Part shown: positions 7,320-14,464 of the stretch, piece by piece | How positions within the stretch are numbered: position 1 is the stretch's first letter | Layout: each line of letters starts with the position of its first letter | Source: Amycolatopsis albispora | Lineage (GTDB): Bacteria; Actinomycetota; Actinomycetes; Mycobacteriales; Pseudonocardiaceae | Direction of reading: 5' to 3' | Assembly: GCF_003312875.1 (NCBI RefSeq) | Contig: NZ_CP015163.1 | Location: 7,626,001-7,690,000, forward strand | Length of the DNA stretch: 64,000 nucleotides | The notes under the pieces: model-generated | Told to the model about the DNA's origin: nothing | The model's input: the letters and a program-made list of their open reading frames with translations, nothing else | The model's database searches: none | Translations under genes and position numbers: made by a program

Positions 7320-7376
7320 CGAAGCTCCTGGTAGCGCATGTTTCTTGGTCGATACACGCATCTACCAGGAGCTTCG
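7320..7376 (-). promoter_or_regulatory. Hairpin sequestering the transposase ribosome-binding site
   Basis: CGAAGCTCCTGGTAG (7320-7334) and CTACCAGGAGCTTCG (7362-7376) are perfect reverse complements with a 27-base loop. On the transposase mRNA strand the 3' arm contains the AGGAG that serves GTG 7317. A transcript entering from outside the IS would form the stem and hide the site, whereas one initiating in the loop would not. Confidence 0.75.
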
Positions 7377-7434
7377 CCATGTCCAGCCCAGCGACACACC
7401 CTCACCAACCCACATCAGGTTGGAAAAGGCTCAC

Positions 7435-7458
7435 TGAAAGCCACATTCATAGCGTCCG
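7435..7458. repeat. Second palindrome family, right remnant at the IS junction
   Basis: TGAAAGCCACATTCAT (7435-7450) repeats the arm found left of the IS and continues AGCGTC (7451-7456). The continuation is complementary to GACGCT before the left arm at 6460-6465, so the outer ends of the original palindrome are still recognisable on both sides. Confidence 0.8.
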
Positions 7459-7476
7459 AGCCAGGCCTGGCCGTCC

Positions 7477-7878
7477 TCACGTGGGGAGGGCGCCCCAGCC
7501 TCGCAGCGTCTCGCCCAGTAGCGGGACCAGCTCCCCCGCGCGCTCCATGGCGGCGAACTCGGCGCCCGACACCCAGCGGGCGTCCGAGGCGTCGTCCCCG
7601 GCGGTCAGTGCGCCCGCGACGGCGGTGCACCGGTAGTCGTAGATCTCGAACGGGCCCCGCTCGACCACGCCGACCAGCTCGCCCGGCACCACCTCCAGCG
7701 CGGTTTCCTCGCGCATTTCCCGGACCAGCGCGTCACTGTCCGTTTCCTCCGCTTCCACCCGCCCGCCGGGCAGCGACCAGCGCCCGGCGCCCGGCTCGTT
7801 GGCCCGTTTGACCAGCAGGAGACGGCCGTCCGGGTCCATCGCGATACCGCCGACGCACCGGATCCTCGGTTGGTTCAT
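7477..7878 (-). CDS. NUDIX hydrolase
   Basis: 133 residues from ATG 7878. The Nudix box is clear: GRVEAEETDSDALVREMREE followed by TAL, matching GX5EX7REUXEEXGU except that the usual G near the end is A. The N-terminus (IRCVGGIAMDPDGRLLLVKR) and WSLPGG before the box fit MutT-like pyrophosphatases acting on nucleoside-diphosphate-linked substrates in the cytoplasm. The exact substrate is unknown. It lies alone between the IS and a divergent small gene; the longer frame starting at 8004 has no support. Confidence 0.88.
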   Translation of the reverse strand: MNQPRIRCVGGIAMDPDGRLLLVKRANEPGAGRWSLPGGRVEAEETDSDALVREMREETALEVVPGELVGVVERGPFEIYDYRCTAVAGALTAGDDASDARWVSGAEFAAMERAGELVPLLGETLRGWGALPT

Positions 7879-8218
7879 CCGACGGATTGTCGCTGGTTCT
7901 CGGATGGGGTGAATGTGACTCTGGTTACTAGTGATGATCTTGGGATCGCGGTCGGGCGGTGCACTGGGCCGGTGACCGAACGCAGCCGCTGACCCGGTCC
8001 CCAACTGGCCTTTCCTGGTCCAGGCGGGCGCTCGGTGATCTTCGAGTGGCCTGCTAGGTCACCTAGAGTAGCTATCCGGTACCATCGCCCGCGGCGGCTG
8101 ACCCAAGCGCGGGACATTCTTCCCGTTGAGCGGCGCAGTGCGGTACAACGTTATTGGCCACCCTGGCGTTGGCTACCTTGGCGGACAGGGTCCGGACACA
8201 GAGACGGGATTGATCGTC
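7879..8218. other. Intergenic region between divergent genes
   Basis: A 340-base gap with no supportable gene; it should hold promoters for the NUDIX gene and the 53-residue gene. The only symmetric element noticed is CTAGGT-C-ACCTAG at 8054-8066, a 6-1-6 inverted repeat that could be an operator. Confidence 0.4.
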
Positions 8219-8380
8219 ATGAACGCGAAGAAGCTCCTGACGTTCGCTGGAATCGCGTTGGTGCTGTTCTTCGTGATCGCCCAGCCGCAGGGTGCGGCGG
8301 GTCTCGTCACGAACATCATCACCTTCCTGCGCGAATCTGCCGAATCGGTGATCACCTTCGTCAGCAACGTGTTCAGCTGA
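8219..8380 (+). CDS. 53-residue membrane peptide
   Basis: Starting at ATG 8219 the product begins MNAKKLLTFAGIALVLFF and has one membrane helix (about 6-22), then a second amphipathic stretch (GLVTNIITFLRESAESVITF) ending VSNVFS. The start is chosen because the frame upstream looks non-coding. It precedes the PH-domain gene by 24 bases on the same strand, so they may share a transcript. No function can be given; the shape resembles small membrane-binding peptides that associate with a partner protein. Confidence 0.6.
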   Translation: MNAKKLLTFAGIALVLFFVIAQPQGAAGLVTNIITFLRESAESVITFVSNVFS

Positions 8381-8404
8381 GGTGACACGGGTTAGCCTGA
8401 GCTG

Positions 8405-8965
8405 ATGTTCGCTCCCCGCGACCCAGACGAGTACCTGCTCGACACCGAGCGCCGGGTGATCCGCATCCGGCGCCACTGGGCGACCCTGCTGTGGGACAGC
8501 TTCGAGGCGGCCGCGCTGCTGGCCGTCTGCGTGCTGGTGTCCTACGTGCTGCCGCCGTCGATGTGGCTGGTCAACAACATCCTCTGGTACGCGGCACTGC
8601 TGGTCATCCTGCGCTTCGCCTACCTGGTGATGGAGTGGTGGGTCGAGCGGCTGGTGGTCACCGACAAGCGGTTCGTGATGACCACCGGGGTGTTCACCAC
8701 CAAGGTGCTGATGATGCCGATCAGCAAGGTCACCGACCTCACCTACCAGCGCTCGGCCTGGGGGCGCATGCTCGGCTACGGCACGATGGTGGTCGAGTCG
8801 GCCGGCCAGATCCAGGCGCTGAACAAGATCGACTACCTCCCGCGGCCGGAGGAGTTCTACGACACCATCTCCGAGCTGGTCTTCGGCGACAAGCAGAAGC
8901 AGGCCGAGCGGTTCTCGATGATCAAGGCGCAGCGCGCCGCCCGCGGCAAGCGCATGGTGGGCTGA
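8405..8965 (+). CDS. Bacterial PH-domain membrane protein
   Basis: 186 residues. Two adjacent membrane helices at about 30-70 (SFEAAALLAVCVLVSYVLPP and NNILWYAALLVILRFAYLVM) are followed by a bacterial pleckstrin-homology type domain (LVVTDKRFVMTTGVFTTKVL, then MMPISKVTDLTYQRS). That order is typical of YdbS/bPH_2 proteins in actinobacteria. It ends in a basic, helical tail (AQRAARGKRMVG). Role unknown. Neighbours are the 53-residue membrane peptide upstream and a PHP phosphoesterase 29 bases downstream. Confidence 0.85.
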   Translation: MFAPRDPDEYLLDTERRVIRIRRHWATLLWDSFEAAALLAVCVLVSYVLPPSMWLVNNILWYAALLVILRFAYLVMEWWVERLVVTDKRFVMTTGVFTTKVLMMPISKVTDLTYQRSAWGRMLGYGTMVVESAGQIQALNKIDYLPRPEEFYDTISELVFGDKQKQAERFSMIKAQRAARGKRMVG

Positions 8966-8994
8966 TTGCGGTGTGACCGGCGACACCGTCCAGA

Positions 8995-9861
8995 ATGGAC
9001 GCTGTGCGCATAGACCTGCACACCCACTCCACGGTCTCCGACGGGACGGACAGTCCCGCCGAGCTGATGGCCGCTGCCGCCGCCGCGGGGCTGCAGGTGA
9101 TCGCGCTGACCGATCACGACACCACCGCGGGCTGGCAGGCCGCCGTCGAGGCGCTGCCGCGCGGGCTGACCCTGGTGCCGGGCGCCGAGATGTCGTGCGT
9201 GTCCGGCCCGCCGGGGCAGCGGATCGGCGTGCACCTGCTGGGCTACCTGTTCGACCCGGCCGCCGAGGTGCTGGTCGCCGAGCAGCGCCGGCTGCGCGCG
9301 CAGCGGCGGACTAGGGTGCGCACGATGGCCGAGCGGATGGCCGCCGACGGCCTGCCGGTGGACCCCGACGAGGTGCTCGGCCTGCTGCCGGAGGATTCCC
9401 CGGCCGGGCGCCCGCACCTGGCGCAGGCGCTGGTCCGCGCCGGCACGGTGTCCACTGTGGACGAAGCATTCGCGCGCTACCTGGCCAGCGGGCGCGGGTA
9501 CTACGTGCCGGGCGCGGACACCCCGGTGGAGACGGCGCTGGAGATGATCACCGCGGCGGGCGGGGTGACCGTGCTGGCGCACGCGTTCGCGCACACCCGC
9601 GGGCCGACGCTGAGCGAGGAGGCCATCGCGAAGCTGGCCGCGCTCGGGCTGACCGGCCTCGAGGTGGACCACCCGAACCACGAGCCCGCCGACCGCGACC
9701 GGCTGCGCGCGCTGGCCCGTGACCTGGACCTGGTGGTGACCGGCTCCAGCGACTACCACGGCACGAACAAGACCATCGCGCTCGGTGCGGACCTCACCGC
9801 GCCCGACTGCTTCGAGGAGCTGGTCGGGCAGGCCAGTGGCACGCAGCTGGTGACCGGCTGA
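8995..9861 (+). CDS. PHP-domain phosphoesterase
   Basis: 288 residues. The N-terminus RIDLHTHSTVSDGTDSP carries the HxH metal motif of PHP proteins; further metal ligands are visible as LTDHDTT, PGAEMSC, LAHAFAHT and SSDYHG. The best-known relatives are 3',5'-nucleoside bisphosphate phosphatase/RNase AM (YciV), which degrades pAp and short RNA 5' ends. The start could be ATG 8995 (MDAVRIDL) or GTG 9004; neither has a clear ribosome-binding site. The last base of its stop codon is the first base of the MarC start codon, so the two genes are coupled. Confidence 0.88.
   Translation: MDAVRIDLHTHSTVSDGTDSPAELMAAAAAAGLQVIALTDHDTTAGWQAAVEALPRGLTLVPGAEMSCVSGPPGQRIGVHLLGYLFDPAAEVLVAEQRRLRAQRRTRVRTMAERMAADGLPVDPDEVLGLLPEDSPAGRPHLAQALVRAGTVSTVDEAFARYLASGRGYYVPGADTPVETALEMITAAGGVTVLAHAFAHTRGPTLSEEAIAKLAALGLTGLEVDHPNHEPADRDRLRALARDLDLVVTGSSDYHGTNKTIALGADLTAPDCFEELVGQASGTQLVTG
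9450..9462 (+). repeat. GTCCACTGTGGAC palindrome
   Basis: Inside the PHP phosphoesterase gene, read as V-S-T-V-D-E with codons TCC ACT GTG GAC. Confidence 0.85.
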
Positions 9862-10487
9862 TGGCGATCGCGGACTACTTCGACGCCACGCTGTTCATGG
9901 AGGCAACCATCACCCTGGTGGTGATCATGGACCCGCCGGGCACGGTGCCGGTGTTCCTCAGCCTGACCGGCCGCAAGTCGCCCGCGGTCCGCGCCCGCGC
10001 GGCGCGGCAGGCGGTGCTGGTCTCGCTGCTGGTGATCTCGCTGTTCGCCATCGCCGGGCAGGCGATCCTGGCCTACCTGCACATCGGCATCCCGGCGCTG
10101 CAGGGCGCGGGCGGGCTGCTCCTGCTGCTCATCGCACTGGACCTGCTGACCGGCAAGGGCAGTACCGATCCCGAGGTGGCCGAGGACGTCAACGTGGCGC
10201 TGGTGCCGCTGGGCACGCCGCTGCTGGCCGGGCCGGGCGCGATCGCGGCGACCATCGTGTTCGTGCGGCAGGCGGAGGGCCAGCTCGGTGCGTATGTGGC
10301 GCTGGGGCTGGCCATCGTGACCGTGCACTTCGTGCTGTGGATGTGCATGCGGTACTCGGGCGTGGTGATCAAGCTGATCCGCGAGTCCGGGATCACCCTG
10401 CTGGCCAAGGTGGCCGGCCTGCTGCTGGCCGCGATCGCGGTGGAACTGGTGGCGGATTCGGTCAAGGGCTTCATCACCGGCGGCTAG
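9861..10487 (+). CDS. MarC family integral membrane protein
   Basis: 208 residues with six hydrophobic helices, for example ATITLVVIMDPPGTVPVFLS at the start, where the conserved DPPG/NP motif of MarC/UPF0056 proteins is seen, and LLLLIALDLLTG in the middle. The family was once linked to antibiotic resistance; its transport function is unproven. It overlaps the PHP gene stop by one base. Confidence 0.88.
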   Translation: MAIADYFDATLFMEATITLVVIMDPPGTVPVFLSLTGRKSPAVRARAARQAVLVSLLVISLFAIAGQAILAYLHIGIPALQGAGGLLLLLIALDLLTGKGSTDPEVAEDVNVALVPLGTPLLAGPGAIAATIVFVRQAEGQLGAYVALGLAIVTVHFVLWMCMRYSGVVIKLIRESGITLLAKVAGLLLAAIAVELVADSVKGFITGG

Positions 10488-10525
10488 TTCCGGAACTGTC
10501 GGTGGTGGTGCGTACGCTGGGCGTC

Positions 10526-11401
10526 GTGTCGCAGATCGGGTTCGACTTCGGGGACCAGCAGCCTCGGCGGCTGACCAGGGTGACGCCGGCGAAGCTGGCC
10601 ACCTTCGACGACTGCCCGCGCCGCTACCGGCTGACCTATCTCGACCGCCCGACCCCGCAGCGCACCGGGGCCTGGGCGCACAGCACGCTCGGCGCGGTGG
10701 TGCACAACGCGCTGAAGGCGTTGTTCGACCTGCCGGTCGAGCGCCGCAGCCCGCAGCGGGCGGCGGCGCTGGTCGCCGAGCACTGGAAGGACGCCGGTTT
10801 TGTCGACGAGGTGCAGGCCGCGAAGTACCGGCGCCGCGCGCAGGAGTGGGTGGCCGAGTACGTCGAGCACAACGACGTGGCCTTCGACCCGATCGGGCTG
10901 GAGCGCTGGGTGTCCGCGCCGACCGGCGGCGGGCCGGGTGGGCCGACCATCATCGTCGAGGGCCGGGCCGACCGGATCGACGACCGCGACGGTGAGCTGG
11001 TGATCGTCGACTACAAGACGGGGCGTCGGCAGCCGGACGAGTACGAGGCGCGCAGTGCGCAGGCGCTGGCGATGTACGCCGTGGCCGCGACGCGGACGCT
11101 GCGGAAGCCGTGCCATCGGGTGGAGCTGCACCACGTGCCCAGTGGCACGGTCGCGGCCGCCGAGCACACGCCGGAGAGCCTGAAGCGGCACGTCACCCGC
11201 GCGGAGGAGACCGCCGCCGATCTGCAGAAGGCGACGGATACCCTGGCCGAGGGCGGTGATGGGCAGGAGCTCTTCCCCGCCAGGACCGGGCGCCACTGTT
11301 CCTGGTGCGACTTCCGGCCCAGCTGCGCCGAAGGCCAGCAGGCGGCGCCGGAGGCGCGGTCGTGGGACCTGCTGGCGCCGCTGGAAGCCGACGACGAATA
11401 G
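10526..11401 (+). CDS. RecB-family PD-(D/E)XK nuclease with Fe-S cysteines
   Basis: 291 residues from GTG 10526. The nuclease core shows GRADRIDDRDGELVIVDYKT, containing the D...(D/E)xK triad; LGAVVHNALKALFD supplies the upstream His motif. One Cys near the N-terminus (DDCPRRYRL) and three near the C-terminus (CSWCDFRPSC) give the four-cysteine pattern of AddB/Cas4-type iron-sulfur nucleases. No helicase domain is present. It probably acts in DNA repair or end processing. The frame is open upstream into marC, but that part duplicates coding sequence of another frame and is excluded. Confidence 0.87.
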   Translation: MSQIGFDFGDQQPRRLTRVTPAKLATFDDCPRRYRLTYLDRPTPQRTGAWAHSTLGAVVHNALKALFDLPVERRSPQRAAALVAEHWKDAGFVDEVQAAKYRRRAQEWVAEYVEHNDVAFDPIGLERWVSAPTGGGPGGPTIIVEGRADRIDDRDGELVIVDYKTGRRQPDEYEARSAQALAMYAVAATRTLRKPCHRVELHHVPSGTVAAAEHTPESLKRHVTRAEETAADLQKATDTLAEGGDGQELFPARTGRHCSWCDFRPSCAEGQQAAPEARSWDLLAPLEADDE

Positions 11402-11409
11402 CGAGAACC

Positions 11410-12225
11410 GTGCACTCTGCTTCAGGCCCGGGCTCCGCCAGGGCACGGCGCACCCACGCCCGCCGGCGCCCCGCCCCGGGGGCCGACGTCACGAACCTGC
11501 GGACCGACGAACTCGAACTGCCCACGGGCGCGCCCCAGCCGACCGACCAGCTGGACCGGCCCGGCGGCACCGAAGGCCAGCGGACGGGCGACCTCGCCCA
11601 GCCCGCGCCGACGGCCGCCGGTCCACGGCGAGCCAGCGACCAGCGAACAGGCGAGCTGGGCCGCGCCGCGGGCGCCGAGGCACGGCGGACGGACAAGCTG
11701 GACCTGCCCGCCGCAGCCGATCGACGTGCTTCCGGAGGCCCTGCCCAGGGGCGGCGCAGCGGTGACCTGGGCATGCCACCAGAGCGACGGCGCGGCGGGG
11801 CTGCCCCCGCGGACCAGCGCACCGACGAACTGGACTTGCCCGGCGGCCCGCCCGCGGAGGACCGCAGCTTGCCAGCGGCTGTCGAAGGGCAGCGGCTGGG
11901 CGACGCGGGCCGGACTGCAGCGGCTGAGGGGCAGCGGTCGGGTGAGGGGCGTAGGCCTCGTCGGTGGTGGCGGGGGCTTACGGGGGCGATCGCGGCTGGG
12001 ATGGCGATGCTCGTCCTGGCCGAGGTGGTTATTCAGATCTACGCGTTCTTCGTCGACTCGGCGGGGCCTGGGTTGCCGTCGTTGATCGGGCACTTTGTCA
12101 CCGCGGCGGCCGTGGTGGTGGCCCAGCGCTTCGCCGACAAGCTGATCGGGCCCCGCGCGGCGGCCTGCGGCATCGCCGTGGTGGTGCTGACCTTCGCCAC
12201 GCTCTGGTTCTTCTGGTGGGCCTGA
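11410..12225 (+). CDS. Two-helix membrane protein with a long degenerate-repeat N-terminus
   Basis: 271 residues from GTG 11410 (start uncertain). Residues 1-190 are disordered, rich in A, R, P and G, and contain a recurring motif of the form QRTDELDLP: RTDELELP, PTDQLDRP, QRTGDLAQP, QRTGELGR, RRTDKLDLP, QRTDELDLP. The C-terminal 80 residues hold two or three membrane helices (MLVLAEVVIQIYAFFVD, FVTAAAVVVAQRF, GIAVVVLTFATLWFFWWA). The membrane part looks like a real conserved domain; the repeat part is of unknown role. It follows the nuclease gene by 8 bases. Confidence 0.6.
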   Translation: MHSASGPGSARARRTHARRRPAPGADVTNLRTDELELPTGAPQPTDQLDRPGGTEGQRTGDLAQPAPTAAGPRRASDQRTGELGRAAGAEARRTDKLDLPAAADRRASGGPAQGRRSGDLGMPPERRRGGAAPADQRTDELDLPGGPPAEDRSLPAAVEGQRLGDAGRTAAAEGQRSGEGRRPRRWWRGLTGAIAAGMAMLVLAEVVIQIYAFFVDSAGPGLPSLIGHFVTAAAVVVAQRFADKLIGPRAAACGIAVVVLTFATLWFFWWA

Positions 12226-12244
12226 CCCAGCAGACCCACCAGAC

Positions 12245-13144
12245 CTAGCCGGACAGCCAGGCGCGCCACGCCGGTAACAACACCTCGAGCAGGCCGCCTG
12301 GGTTCTCCGTGTTCGGCGAGTGGGCGGCGCCCTGGACGAGCGCGAACGGCGCGTCCAGCCGTGCGGCCATCTCCCGCTGGGCGGGCACGCTCCACGCGTC
12401 GTCGTTTTCGCCCGCTACCACCAGGGCCGGGATGTTGTTGTCCCGCAAGGCTTTTGCCAGCTCGTCGACGCGGTCCGGCTCAGTCCTCAGCACGTCGGCC
12501 ATGCCGAGCAGGCCCGCCGCGCTGGAGCTGATGAACCTGTCCCGCAGGAACGCCTTCACCTCGTCGGGCACCAGCGCCCACGCCGGGAACCGCGCGCTGA
12601 CCTCCTCGCGCACGGCATACGCCGCCACCAGCCCGTCCTGCCGCAGCAGCGGCTCCCCGAGCGCGAGTGCGGCTCGCCTGCCGCCCTCCGGCAGTTGCCC
12701 CGGACCGGTGTCCATCAGCGTGAGCCCCGCGATCCGCGCCCCGGCCAGCACCGCGCCGCGCGCTACCAGGCCACCGAACGAATGCCCGAGCAGCAACACC
12801 GGACGCGGCCCGAGCCCGGCCGCCAAACCCGCCACGACTTCGCCGAGTTTTGCTGGCGTATAAGCAGATTCGTCGTTCGCCCCGGGGGATTCGTACTGGC
12901 CGGGCAGGTCGACCGCGATCGCCTCGAAGCCCGCGTCGGCCAGTGGGTCGAGCAGCGGGGCGAAGTCCTCTTTGGACCCGGTGTACCCGGGCACCAGCAG
13001 CACCGTCGCGTCGGCGGGCGCGGTGGTGCGCAGCGCCGCGATCGGCCCGTGCGGGCCGTCGAACTCGGTGCGTTCCGCGCGGTGCGGCCACAGCTGCGAC
13101 GGCCGCGGCGGCGTGCCGTCGGCCAGTCCGGGATGGATCCCCAT
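12245..13144 (-). CDS. Alpha/beta hydrolase
   Basis: 299 residues from ATG 13144. The nucleophile elbow is GHSFGG in LLLGHSFGGLVARG, the oxyanion strand VLLVPGYTGSKEDF precedes it, and a late His (QGAAHSPNTENP) completes the catalytic set. AGGGGA stands before the ATG and overlaps the end of the upstream propeller gene, so it belongs to that leftward operon. Substrate is unknown; esterase, lipase or haloperoxidase-like activity is possible. Confidence 0.87.
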   Translation of the reverse strand: MGIHPGLADGTPPRPSQLWPHRAERTEFDGPHGPIAALRTTAPADATVLLVPGYTGSKEDFAPLLDPLADAGFEAIAVDLPGQYESPGANDESAYTPAKLGEVVAGLAAGLGPRPVLLLGHSFGGLVARGAVLAGARIAGLTLMDTGPGQLPEGGRRAALALGEPLLRQDGLVAAYAVREEVSARFPAWALVPDEVKAFLRDRFISSSAAGLLGMADVLRTEPDRVDELAKALRDNNIPALVVAGENDDAWSVPAQREMAARLDAPFALVQGAAHSPNTENPGGLLEVLLPAWRAWLSG

Positions 13145-13152
13145 GCGTTCCC

Positions 13153-14460
13153 CTAACGCAGTGCGGCGAGCGTGTCGCCGCGTTGTTCCAGCAGGACCGG
13201 GCCGAGTGCGGCGAGCCGCACCGGGCCGGCGTAACCGTGCCGGTCCACGCCGATGGTGCGGATCGTGCGGCCGGTGGCCTCTTCGATCACCGCCAGCCCA
13301 CCGGGCACCGGCACCACCAGCTGACCGGCGAAGCCGACCGCCGGGCCCAGCGTGCCGTTCAACGTCCACAGTGGACTCAGGTTGTCCCGGCTCAGCGCCA
13401 CCGTCTTCGAGCCGGTGAACCAGTAGAAGCCGCCGGTGCTCTTGGTCACCGGCTGCACCTTGCCCTGCGGTGCACCGCGGTCGGCCGGCGGCAGCTCCAG
13501 CGGGTAGGCGGTGCGCTGGTTGCCGTCCTGGTCGTAGATGACCAGCAGGTTCTGCTCCGGCAACGCCACCGCGGTGGAGTCACCGGAGATCGCCACCAGC
13601 CGGACCCCGCGCCCGGCGGTGACCGAGCTGTAGGAGACCTCGGGCTGGTCGCTCTCCTTGGGCGTCGCCTTCATCAGGGTCAGCCGGTCGGCCGGGTCCG
13701 CCGGGCACTGCTCGACCACGCCGACCTTGCCCGAACCGGCGGCCACCGACGAGTACGTGCAGCCGGTGCGCGGCTGCTTGTTCGGGTTCATCAGCGCCGG
13801 GACCTCGCCGTACTCCATGCTGCGCACCAGGTCGTCACGCCAGGTGTTGAGCAGCTTGGTGCCGGTCGTGGTCACGTACGAGCCGTCGTCGATCAGCTGC
13901 GTGCCGAGTTCGGCGTCCCCGTTGCGCAGCGCCGTGCGCTTCCCGGTGCCGGGGTCGAGCTGCGTGACCTCGCTGCAGTTGACGTCCTTGTGGTACAGCG
14001 CCACCGCCTTCGACCAGGCACCGGCGACCGTGCAGAGCGGCAGGTCGCGGGCGTAGCGCCAGCGCACCTGGCCGGTCATCGGGTCGCGGCCGGCGACCTC
14101 ACCGCCGTTGCCGGTGACCACCGCGGTGCCCTCGGCCACCGGGACCGGGGTGGCCGGGCTGGCCGCGCGCCACAGTTCGGTGAGCGTGCCGGGCACCTCG
14201 GTGGGCGCGTCCGGCAGCGTGGGCGCGGCGGCCGCGGTCTCCGAGACGGTGGCGCGGCTGTCACTCGTCAGCCACACCACCGCGGCGCCGGCCAGCACCG
14301 CGACCACGAGCCCGGCGGCGATCGCCTTGTCGCGGCCGCGGTTCCACGGCGACTTGCGGGCCTTGACCGGCGGTTTCACCGGAGCGGCCACCTCCTCCTG
14401 CGCGGACGAGGTGGCCAGCACGTTCTCGGGCGTTACCGCTTCGGCGTGGGGCTCGGGCAC
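13153..14460 (-). CDS. PQQ-like beta-propeller membrane protein
   Basis: 435 residues from GTG 14460. A short acidic cytoplasmic tail is followed by basic residues and one membrane helix (about 46-64: AIAAGLVVAVLAGAAVVWL). The external part shows propeller-blade repeats: AGRDPMTGQVRWRYAR, VTQLDPGTGKRTALRN, LSPLWTLNGT and IEEATGRTIRTIGVD. In M. tuberculosis an equivalent protein (Rv3212) lies next to the rhlE helicase, as here. The start lies 4 bases after the helicase stop, indicating an operon. It contains one of the GTCCACTGTGGAC palindromes. Confidence 0.82.
   Translation of the reverse strand: MPEPHAEAVTPENVLATSSAQEEVAAPVKPPVKARKSPWNRGRDKAIAAGLVVAVLAGAAVVWLTSDSRATVSETAAAAPTLPDAPTEVPGTLTELWRAASPATPVPVAEGTAVVTGNGGEVAGRDPMTGQVRWRYARDLPLCTVAGAWSKAVALYHKDVNCSEVTQLDPGTGKRTALRNGDAELGTQLIDDGSYVTTTGTKLLNTWRDDLVRSMEYGEVPALMNPNKQPRTGCTYSSVAAGSGKVGVVEQCPADPADRLTLMKATPKESDQPEVSYSSVTAGRGVRLVAISGDSTAVALPEQNLLVIYDQDGNQRTAYPLELPPADRGAPQGKVQPVTKSTGGFYWFTGSKTVALSRDNLSPLWTLNGTLGPAVGFAGQLVVPVPGGLAVIEEATGRTIRTIGVDRHGYAGPVRLAALGPVLLEQRGDTLAALR
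13364..13376 (-). repeat. GTCCACTGTGGAC palindrome
   Basis: On the coding (minus) strand the motif falls in the frame AGT CCA CTG TGG ACG (S-P-L-W-T), different from the S-T-V-D frame used by the other five copies. Confidence 0.85.
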
Positions 14461-14464
14461 GGGC

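Larger units (their letters stand above)
6513..7433 (-). mobile_element. IS5-like insertion sequence, about 0.92 kb
   Basis: The element is bounded by perfect 13-bp inverted repeats, TGAGCCTTTTCCA at 6513-6525 and its complement at 7421-7433, and carries a single intact transposase gene on the minus strand. The 16-base sequence TGAAAGCCACATTCAT lies immediately left of it (6497-6512) and one base to the right (7435-7450). It therefore sits in a palindromic repeat whose arm is now present on both sides. Because transposase and ends are intact, recent or still possible mobility is inferred. Confidence 0.88.
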
